In this document: positions 7,115 through 12,888 of the stretch, one piece after another | How positions within the stretch are numbered: position 1 is the stretch's first letter | Layout: each line of letters opens with the position of its first letter | Source of the DNA: JBFHER01 sp041584055 | GTDB taxonomy: Bacteria > Bacteroidota > Bacteroidia > Bacteroidales > UBA5342 | NCBI GenBank assembly: GCA_041584055.1 | Contig: JBFHER010000092.1 | Location: 1-12,888 of the forward strand | Direction of reading: 5' to 3' | Length of the DNA stretch: 12,888 nt | The notes under the pieces: generated by a model | Seen by the model: only the letters and a program-made list of their open reading frames with translations | Database searches by the model: none | What the model was told of the DNA's origin: nothing | Translations under genes and position numbers: made by a program

Positions 7115-9622
7115 ATGCTAATTACAAAACAAACATTTACGCTAGTATTGCTATTAATTGCAGCCAGTATTTCCTGCAACAATGCGTACAGCATAAGTTT
7201 ATCTGACATGTCTTTTGCAATCGTGGATTTGTCAGGAGGAGCTTCCCAATACAACGCATTTGACAACGCATTGAAAACCCGAAATACGGGTATCTCAATC
7301 CATTTGGAAATTGATCAGGAGAACAACAGTCTTGTAAGCAAGCTTGATGGAAATCGGAAGCCATTTGGAGAACTCGCTGAAGCAATTCGAAAGGCATTGG
7401 AAGCGGACACCCTCAAACTCCTTCCGCTTTTCATTGATTTCAACGGGCCACCCAATCTTTTAAAAGAGGAGATTGCAAATTCCGGGTTAAAGAGATATAC
7501 ACATTATCAACCCATTGGGGAAAGGTGGGGTGACATTGATGAAATGATGCGCAAGAACCAGCGTTTAATAATTTTCACTTTTCAGCGAATCCATCAGGGA
7601 AACAATATGTTTCACTACATTTGGAATTACATTGCTGATTTCCCCAAATCAATTTCAGAAACGCCCTACTTTGATGGCAATTATCCCAACGGACATTTAA
7701 AAAACGAGCTTTTGATGGTTCGCGACTTCATCTCAACATTTTCTGAGATTACAGGTTATGACAAACGTTTTTTTGACAACAATCAAAACACCTATTTCCT
7801 GAATTACATGATTAATTGCTGGAAATATACCGGAAAGAAGCCCAACCTGTTCCTTGTTCCTGCCAACCATCCAAAACATCGGGATGTTTTAAAAAAGATC
7901 AGCACCTATCAACAGCTAAATGGTGTTGTTGAATACCTTGGCAAACCCATCGAAAAGGTTTTATGGAAACACTCCGATCGCATTTTCACATATGGTTTTT
8001 TCTCCTTCCCCTACATTGAGGGTGAGGAATTAAGTCTGGCCCCACTTGCACCAGGCTTTAAGTTCACGCCCGAGAACATTGTCATAAATCAGGAAGGGAA
8101 CCTCCCGGATGTGATTCATTTCACAGCGAATCCGCTCCCTTTGCATGAAGAATTAACAGGTTATTTTCCATTTGACAAGAACCTGGACAATCAGGTCCCA
8201 AAAGCAATTCCCGTGACAAACAGAAATACCCAAATCATTTCTGACATAGAAAGGGGCAATGTCTTAAAATTCCCGGATCAATCATATTTGATTCTGGGAA
8301 AACCCAATGATTATAAAATCCAGGGCTCCAGTTTTACCGTTAGCTCCTGGTTTAAACTAAGGGACGTTACAAGTCAAAGGGACTATTGTATTTTGGGAAC
8401 GCAGGAAACCAGTTTTCGAAAAGGATTGCATCTGGTCATAAGAGATGCTCGCCCCTACTTTGGTTTTTTTGGCAATGATTTATGGTCTGAAACAACCATT
8501 GCACCTGAAACATGGTATCACATTGTGTTTCGATATAACATCCACAATGGCGAGCAGGCCATTTTTATCAATGGAAATGCTGTGGGGTCTTCTTTAAATC
8601 ACGCTTCCTTCATCGGGGAATCAGACCTCATTGTTGGTCACGGCTTAAAACAGATAAACTTTTTAAATGGTTACATTGATGAACTTTGCATCTGGGATCG
8701 CCCACTTGGCGTTGATGAGATACAATCGCTCTACTTTGAATCAGAAGAGTTGTTGGTTAAAAAATCGTTCAACTTTGTAGGGATCCTTTTAACGGGTGTT
8801 TTTATTATTCTGGCCCTGTTGGGCATTCTCTATTGGCAATCACGCAGAAAGCTAAGGCTGGTAAAAAAATTAACAAAACCCCGTGTACTTGAGAAACGTC
8901 CAGATTCAATCTTTCTTTTTGGTGATTTTTGCGTATTCAACCACAAGGGTGAGAATATTTCAGCCCTGTTTACACCAAAGATTAAAGAATTGTTTCTTCT
9001 TTTACTCACCAATACATTACGCAAGGACCGTGGCATCAGAACTGAACAACTCACAGATTTGCTTTGGCCGGATAAAACACGACAAAAGGCAGCTAACAAC
9101 AGGAGTGTCAATATCAATAAACTACGAAAATTAACCGAACAAATAAATGGTCTTGACGTCGTCTTTGAAAATGGCAGGTGGTCTATAGAACTTAGCGATG
9201 ATATTTTTTGTGATTACGCTTCATTGCTTGAAATCACAAAGCTCAGAACACACAAGGAGCAGCATTATCTTGACATATGCGCCATTTCCATGCGGGGTGT
9301 ATTTCTTAATAACTCCCAATATCCCTGGCTGGATGAAACAAAGGGTAAAATGACCAATGAAGTTATCGATTTGCTCTTAAAATATGCAGAGCATCTTGTT
9401 AAAACTGACAATCGCGAAATGCTGGAATCCGTGGTACAACGTATCTTAATGGCAGATGACCTGAACGAAAATGCACTTCGCTTTCAACTTGCCTTGCTAA
9501 ACAAACAGAATAGCAGACATCTGGCACAATTTACATTTAAACAGTTTCAGAAAAACTATAAAGAAACTTACAATACAACATATCCTTATTCTTTTGATGA
9601 ATTTATAAACAAACGCTCATAA
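7115..9622 (+). CDS. transmembrane one-component regulator: PLC-like and LamG sensor, SARP-like output
   Basis: 835 residues. Residues 1-25 are a signal peptide (hydrophobic 8-19, Cys21 after ASIS). Residues 30-310 resemble a PLC-like barrel: LLPLFIDF (102-109) and ERWGDIDEMMRKNQRLIIF (136-154) recall the strand and helix order of PI-PLC X-type proteins. No catalytic His pair is evident, so it may be a binding domain. Residues about 345-540 are a LamG/concanavalin-like lectin fold (FTVSSWFKL, TWYHIVFRY, AIFINGN, GYIDELCIWDRPL). A TM helix spans 554-573, with a basic RRKLRLVKK segment after it. Residues 597-695 form an OmpR/SARP-type winged helix (FTPKIKELFLLLL, RTEQLTDLLWPD, NRSVNINKLRKL) and 700-830 a helical BTAD-like region. 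It should sense an extracytoplasmic ligand, perhaps a glycan, and act directly on DNA, most likely at the divergent operon. Confidence 0.88.
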   Translation: MLITKQTFTLVLLLIAASISCNNAYSISLSDMSFAIVDLSGGASQYNAFDNALKTRNTGISIHLEIDQENNSLVSKLDGNRKPFGELAEAIRKALEADTLKLLPLFIDFNGPPNLLKEEIANSGLKRYTHYQPIGERWGDIDEMMRKNQRLIIFTFQRIHQGNNMFHYIWNYIADFPKSISETPYFDGNYPNGHLKNELLMVRDFISTFSEITGYDKRFFDNNQNTYFLNYMINCWKYTGKKPNLFLVPANHPKHRDVLKKISTYQQLNGVVEYLGKPIEKVLWKHSDRIFTYGFFSFPYIEGEELSLAPLAPGFKFTPENIVINQEGNLPDVIHFTANPLPLHEELTGYFPFDKNLDNQVPKAIPVTNRNTQIISDIERGNVLKFPDQSYLILGKPNDYKIQGSSFTVSSWFKLRDVTSQRDYCILGTQETSFRKGLHLVIRDARPYFGFFGNDLWSETTIAPETWYHIVFRYNIHNGEQAIFINGNAVGSSLNHASFIGESDLIVGHGLKQINFLNGYIDELCIWDRPLGVDEIQSLYFESEELLVKKSFNFVGILLTGVFIILALLGILYWQSRRKLRLVKKLTKPRVLEKRPDSIFLFGDFCVFNHKGENISALFTPKIKELFLLLLTNTLRKDRGIRTEQLTDLLWPDKTRQKAANNRSVNINKLRKLTEQINGLDVVFENGRWSIELSDDIFCDYASLLEITKLRTHKEQHYLDICAISMRGVFLNNSQYPWLDETKGKMTNEVIDLLLKYAEHLVKTDNREMLESVVQRILMADDLNENALRFQLALLNKQNSRHLAQFTFKQFQKNYKETYNTTYPYSFDEFINKRS

Positions 9623-9626
9623 AAAA

Positions 9627-10079
9627 TTGCAGAAACTTCAACTCCCCATATTTCCACTGAACATAAAAGAGGCAAACGGACAAAAGCTAATTTTTGATCG
9701 AATACGAAAAAAGTTTGTTTCACTCACGCCTGAGGAATGGGTGCGACAAAACTTTATTAATTACCTGATTGAAGAAAAAAAATATCCGGAGAGTCTCATC
9801 GCCAATGAAATGGAAATAACTTTATACGGCTTATCCAGGAGGTGCGATACGGTGATTTACTCAAGGGAAGGAAAACCAGTTATGATTGTAGAATTTAAAG
9901 CTGCAACAGTTCAAATAACGCAACAGGTTTTCGAACAAATTGCTGCATACAATTTAAAACTAAAAGTTAAATATCTCATCGTATCCAATGGTTTAAAACA
10001 TTACTGTATTCAAATTGATGCGACAAGTGGCAAAGCCATGGTAATGGACACAATACCAAATCATGACGCGCTAATTTAA
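9627..10079 (+). CDS. stand-alone HsdR N-terminal-like PD-(D/E)xK protein (TTG start)
   Basis: A 150-residue protein matching the family of short Bacteroidota proteins named for the type I restriction enzyme R-subunit N-terminus. Recognisable features are LIFDRIRKKFVSLTPEEWVRQ (21-41) and a PD-(D/E)xK nuclease core: RRCDTVIY (Asp74), MIVEFKA (Glu89, Lys91) and FEQIAAYN (Gln104). No helicase motor or specificity/methylase gene is adjacent, so it is not part of a working type I system here. The start is TTG at 9627. The first in-frame ATG is far inside the conserved region, and the family begins a few residues before the NLP/QLP-like motif seen here (QLPIFP). It begins 4 bp after the regulator stop, so the two are probably co-transcribed. 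The role is unknown; nuclease activity is possible from the residues. Confidence 0.82.
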   Translation: MQKLQLPIFPLNIKEANGQKLIFDRIRKKFVSLTPEEWVRQNFINYLIEEKKYPESLIANEMEITLYGLSRRCDTVIYSREGKPVMIVEFKAATVQITQQVFEQIAAYNLKLKVKYLIVSNGLKHYCIQIDATSGKAMVMDTIPNHDALI

Positions 10080-10110
10080 AACAATAGCCGTTTGCTGAGT
10101 TTCCAATGGG

Positions 10111-10157
10111 ATGCGGTGAATTTTAAAGTCAAAAGAATTATTTGTAATTTGCCGCAT
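10111..10157 (+). promoter_or_regulatory. 12-bp hairpin in the leader of the acyl-CoA ligase gene
   Basis: ATGCGGTGAATT (10111-10122) can pair along its whole length with AATTTGCCGCAT (10146-10157): ten Watson-Crick pairs and two G-U wobbles, with a 23-nt loop. It ends 19 nt before the ligase ATG. No T-run follows, so it is not a typical intrinsic terminator. It could be a leader structure, an mRNA-stabilising hairpin, or an imperfect dyad bound by a repressor. The rest of the 97-bp gap shows no full TAnnTTTG match. Confidence 0.4.
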
Positions 10158-10176
10158 TAATTTCTAACTGTCCCAA

Positions 10177-11817
10177 ATGAAGACTCTATTAAACACGGTT
10201 TTTGAGGAATCCTTAAAAAGCAACTGGAATATTAACGCATTTAGTGATTATGAAGGTCAGACTTATACTTACAAGGAAGTCGCACACAACATGCTTCGTT
10301 TTCATGCCATGCTTCAGGCAGCCAATGTTCAACAAGGGGATAAAGTGATCCTGCTTGGTCGCAATTCTGCCAATTGGGCAACCACTTACCTATCACTTAT
10401 CACCTATGGAGCAGTTGTGGTTCCTGTTCTTCCCGACTTTACCAACGATGACTTTTACTATATATTTAATCATTCAGAAGCTGAATTTTTATTTATTTCC
10501 GAAACCATCTATAAAGATCTGGATAAAAACAATCTGGGATCGATCAAAGGTGCTATTTCCTTAAACAGTTTTCAGGTATTAAAAGACAACAATACCAAAA
10601 CGCTTTCAAAATTTCTTCAAAAATATGATGCAGACAGTGCGTCACACAATACGACGCCTGAAAATATTGCATTCTCTAAAATTGAAAACTCAGCGTTAGG
10701 AATATTGTCCTATACTTCCGGAACCACTGGCTTTTCAAAAGGGGTGATGATCAGCAGAAACAGCCTGATATCAAACATTACTTTTGCCAGAGATCATATG
10801 CCGCTCAAGTCGGGCGATACCATCTGCTCTTTTCTTCCACTGGCACACATTTATGGACAGCTTTTTGAATTTCTATTCCCTTTCTCTCTCGGGTGTCATA
10901 TTACATTTCTTAATAAAATGCCTTCTCCTACAGTACTGACAAAGGCATTTGGGGAGATTAAACCCGACCTGATACTTTCCGTTCCACTTATCATAGAAAA
11001 AATTTATAAAAAGAAACTTGTTCCTGTGATATCCAGGCCATTGATGAAGATAGCATTGGCTGTTCCCGGCTTAAACCTATTGATTAGAAAAAAAATAAAC
11101 GATCAGCTCACAAATTCTTTTGGGGGTAAATTCTTTGAGATGGTGGTTGGAGGAGCTGCAATTAACGCAGAAGTGGAACAATTCCTGCGCAAAATAAAAT
11201 TCAGGTATACAGTTGGTTACGGCATGACGGAATGCGGTCCATTGATCAGCTATGCCAGTACACGGGAATTAAAACTTAGCTCAGCCGGAAAACTTGTTGA
11301 CAGAATGCAGGTGCGTATTGACTCATCAGACCCATACAATGAGATAGGAGAAATCCAGGTGAAAGGTGAAAATGTTATGATGGGATATTACAAAGATGAA
11401 AAGGCAACAGAAGATTCCTTTACCGAAGATGGATGGTTGCGAACAGGAGATTTAGGCATCATTGATCGTGAAAATTTCATCTTCATAAAAGGGCGAAGTA
11501 AAAATATGCTCCTGGGTGCCAATGGCAAAAACATCTACCCTGAAGAAATTGAAGCCAGACTCAACCAGTTACCAATTATACTGGAATGTGTGGTTGTCTC
11601 AAGAAATGATAAATTAACAGCTTTGATTTACCCGGATCCGGATTTCTTAAAAACAGAAGGCATAGAAACAGAAGAACTCCCCGCAGCGCTGGAAGATGCA
11701 AGAAAAACCCTCAACAAATCACTGCCCAAGTACATGCAGATTGTTAAATTTGAATTGCAGCATAAAGAATTCGAGAAGACCCCTAAAAAGAACATCAAGC
11801 GTTTTAAGTATCATTAG
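10177..11817 (+). CDS. AMP-forming long-chain fatty acid--CoA ligase-type enzyme
   Basis: A 546-residue ANL-superfamily adenylate-forming enzyme, close to the long-chain acyl-CoA synthetases that activate fatty acids via acyl-AMP with ATP and CoA. Motifs in order: P-loop YTSGTTGFSKG (179-189), PLAHIYG (221-227), VVGGAAIN (323-330), VGYGMTECGP (346-355), GWLRTGDLG (419-427, adenine/ribose Asp425), KGRSKNMLLGANGKNIYPEEIE (split around 438-459) and the C-terminal NIKRFKY (539-545). Where many ligases have the adenylation Lys of the KxxKxKR-type tail, this one reads KKNIKR, with Asn at the Lys position and lysines on both sides. There is no signal peptide, so it is cytoplasmic or peripheral to the membrane. 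It is separated by 97 bp from the upstream gene and may be its own transcript. The tail of the gene abuts the kinase promoter. A link to the sugar operon is not evident. Confidence 0.93.
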   Translation: MKTLLNTVFEESLKSNWNINAFSDYEGQTYTYKEVAHNMLRFHAMLQAANVQQGDKVILLGRNSANWATTYLSLITYGAVVVPVLPDFTNDDFYYIFNHSEAEFLFISETIYKDLDKNNLGSIKGAISLNSFQVLKDNNTKTLSKFLQKYDADSASHNTTPENIAFSKIENSALGILSYTSGTTGFSKGVMISRNSLISNITFARDHMPLKSGDTICSFLPLAHIYGQLFEFLFPFSLGCHITFLNKMPSPTVLTKAFGEIKPDLILSVPLIIEKIYKKKLVPVISRPLMKIALAVPGLNLLIRKKINDQLTNSFGGKFFEMVVGGAAINAEVEQFLRKIKFRYTVGYGMTECGPLISYASTRELKLSSAGKLVDRMQVRIDSSDPYNEIGEIQVKGENVMMGYYKDEKATEDSFTEDGWLRTGDLGIIDRENFIFIKGRSKNMLLGANGKNIYPEEIEARLNQLPIILECVVVSRNDKLTALIYPDPDFLKTEGIETEELPAALEDARKTLNKSLPKYMQIVKFELQHKEFEKTPKKNIKRFKYH

Positions 11818-11819
11818 TA

Positions 11820-11850
11820 TTGCGTATATATTAATTTATTGTTAAGTTTG
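11820..11850 (+). promoter_or_regulatory. Bacteroidota-type promoter of the histidine kinase gene
   Basis: TTG at 11820-11822 and TAAGTTTG at 11843-11850 (full match to TAnnTTTG) are 20 bp apart, the spacing usual for Bacteroidota primary sigma promoters. Transcription would start near 11857, giving a leader of about 30 nt before the ATG at 11889. The -33 element begins 3 bp after the ligase stop codon, so the kinase is probably transcribed independently. Confidence 0.55.
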
Positions 11851-11888
11851 TGACGAATTTAAGATAAAGTCGGTTTTATATCTTATAC

Positions 11889-12888
11889 ATGAAAATCCGT
11901 TACAAAATAGCATTAAGCTTTGCGGCCATTTGTTTTATACTAGCAATTGTCACTGCATTTATATTTATCCATGCACATCAGATAAATAAGGATCTGGAGA
12001 GAATTCATGAATCCACATCTGTTGAATTAAGCACATTAACACAATTGCGTCATGAGGTTAACCATTTGACACAACTGGCACTGCGTACACAACGGACGCA
12101 TTCCGGCAATATAGATGAAGCAAAAGAAGCACTAGAATTGCAATCAATCGACGTTGAACGATTGGTAAATCGTTTAGATTCTCTTTGCCAGGCCCACCTG
12201 TTCGCACAAGAATCGGAAAAAAGCAGCCCTTTGTCAATACCGGCATCGTGCCTTGACAAAGAAATGGTTGTTAAATTAAGGAACTATCTTAAAAAGATTA
12301 ATCAAATCACGAATGAACTTCATGTTGATAAAGGTTTTAAAAGGGACCATTTAATAAATGACATCCGATTGATAAATAACCATTTGTCATCCGCATTATC
12401 AAAATCCAATGCATCCATTGAGTCGGGGCTGGCTAAAATATCAAAAGAAGCCAAAAACAGTATATTTTATGGCATCTCAATGTCGTTTCTTGTCATCTTC
12501 CTATCACTTGTTTTAGGCCGGTCACTGTACAAATCCATTGCAATTCCACTTGGCAAGATGAATGCCGGAATTGATGAAATTTCCAAAGGCAATCTTCAAT
12601 CCTCAATCGTTCACGATAAAAATGATGAATTTGGTGCGCTGATAAGTAACTTCCAATCCATGGCAAACAACCTTAAGATCGCCAATTCGGAGATAAAAGT
12701 AAAAAACAGACGACTAGAACGATTAAATAAGAATCTGAGAAAAGCAAAAACCAAAGCAGAATCTGCTGATCGATTAAAATCGGCATTTCTGGCGAACATA
12801 TCCCATGAAATCCGCACACCGATGAATGGCATCATTGGGTTTACTGAGCTAATGGAAGACCCAGACCTGATGCATGACGAACGACAGA
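11889..12888 (+). CDS. membrane sensor histidine kinase (3' end outside window)
   Basis: 333 residues are visible, starting at ATG 11889. TM1 is 8-28. Residues 29-190 form a mainly helical extracytoplasmic sensor with polar, coil-like helices (ELSTLTQLRHEVNHLTQL and similar), recalling four-helix-bundle sensors of kinases and chemoreceptors. TM2 is about 191-213. A HAMP domain follows at about 212-263 (IAIPLGKMNAGIDEISKGNL, NDEFGALISNF), then a coiled coil at 264-296 (KVKNRRLERLNKNLRKAKTK) and the HisKA H-box FLANISHEIRTPMNG (300-314) with phospho-acceptor His306. The ATPase domain, and possibly a receiver domain as in hybrid kinases with this H-box, lies beyond the window. The ligand is unknown. 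Confidence 0.93.
   Translation, partial: MKIRYKIALSFAAICFILAIVTAFIFIHAHQINKDLERIHESTSVELSTLTQLRHEVNHLTQLALRTQRTHSGNIDEAKEALELQSIDVERLVNRLDSLCQAHLFAQESEKSSPLSIPASCLDKEMVVKLRNYLKKINQITNELHVDKGFKRDHLINDIRLINNHLSSALSKSNASIESGLAKISKEAKNSIFYGISMSFLVIFLSLVLGRSLYKSIAIPLGKMNAGIDEISKGNLQSSIVHDKNDEFGALISNFQSMANNLKIANSEIKVKNRRLERLNKNLRKAKTKAESADRLKSAFLANISHEIRTPMNGIIGFTELMEDPDLMHDERQ

Noticed and set aside
8830..9117. 95-codon open frame on the minus strand
   Set aside because: It is antisense to the winged-helix coding part of the regulator, where the plus-strand frame is clearly real.
9627..10079. type I restriction-modification system
   Set aside because: Only an HsdR N-terminal-like domain is present; there is no helicase motor, HsdM or HsdS nearby.
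11818..11888. intrinsic terminator after the acyl-CoA ligase
   Set aside because: No GC-rich stem with a T-run is visible; the gap is instead occupied by the kinase promoter.
1..12888. CRISPR array, tRNA, rRNA or insertion sequence
   Set aside because: No regularly spaced repeats, tRNA-like cloverleaf, rRNA sequence, transposase or terminal inverted repeats with target duplications were found by eye.

Overview
The window looks like a chromosomal segment of a Bacteroidota bacterium, perhaps a Bacteroidales/Marinilabiliales-type organism. The support is two matches to the Bacteroidota -7 promoter box (TAnnTTTG), no clear Shine-Dalgarno sequences, Tat-exported Gfo/Idh/MocA dehydrogenases with lipobox-like cysteines, a stand-alone HsdR_N-type protein, and an AT-rich intergenic stretch. 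Genus-level placement is not possible from the sequence alone.

Left part (1-6870, minus strand): a tightly packed operon of at least six genes read right to left and continuing past base 1. It starts with a membrane-anchored tetraheme cytochrome fused to an FGE/SUMF1-like domain (6870-5359). Next come two Gfo/Idh/MocA oxidoreductases (5348-4011 and 3989-2691), a third (2646-1324), a secreted sugar-phosphate-isomerase-like TIM barrel (1291-473) and a fourth Gfo/Idh/MocA enzyme cut by the window edge (466-1). Gaps are only 6-44 bp. All four oxidoreductases carry twin-arginine signals and three also have a lipobox-like Cys. The products therefore appear to act outside the cytoplasmic membrane. 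The layout fits an extracytoplasmic sugar or glycoside redox pathway (oxidation to a keto-sugar, isomerisation or elimination, re-reduction). The cytochrome could link the bound nicotinamide cofactors to the quinone pool; that link is inference.

Middle (6871-7114): a 244-bp, very AT-rich divergent control region. It has a good TAnnTTTG box for the operon, a direct repeat (CACTTAAA, 22-bp period) ending 8 bp upstream of that box, and a perfect 14-bp inverted repeat with one arm near each gene.

Right part (7115-12888, plus strand): a single-polypeptide transmembrane transcription regulator comes first. It has a signal peptide, a degenerate PLC-like barrel, a LamG-like lectin domain, one TM helix, and a winged-helix plus BTAD/SARP-like output. 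It is the obvious candidate regulator of the divergent operon. Four bases downstream is a small PD-(D/E)xK protein of the HsdR N-terminal family, probably starting with TTG. After a 97-bp gap holding a 12-bp hairpin comes an AMP-forming acyl-CoA ligase. Last is the N-terminal part of a membrane sensor histidine kinase with its own clear promoter. The ligase and the kinase have no evident link to the sugar operon.
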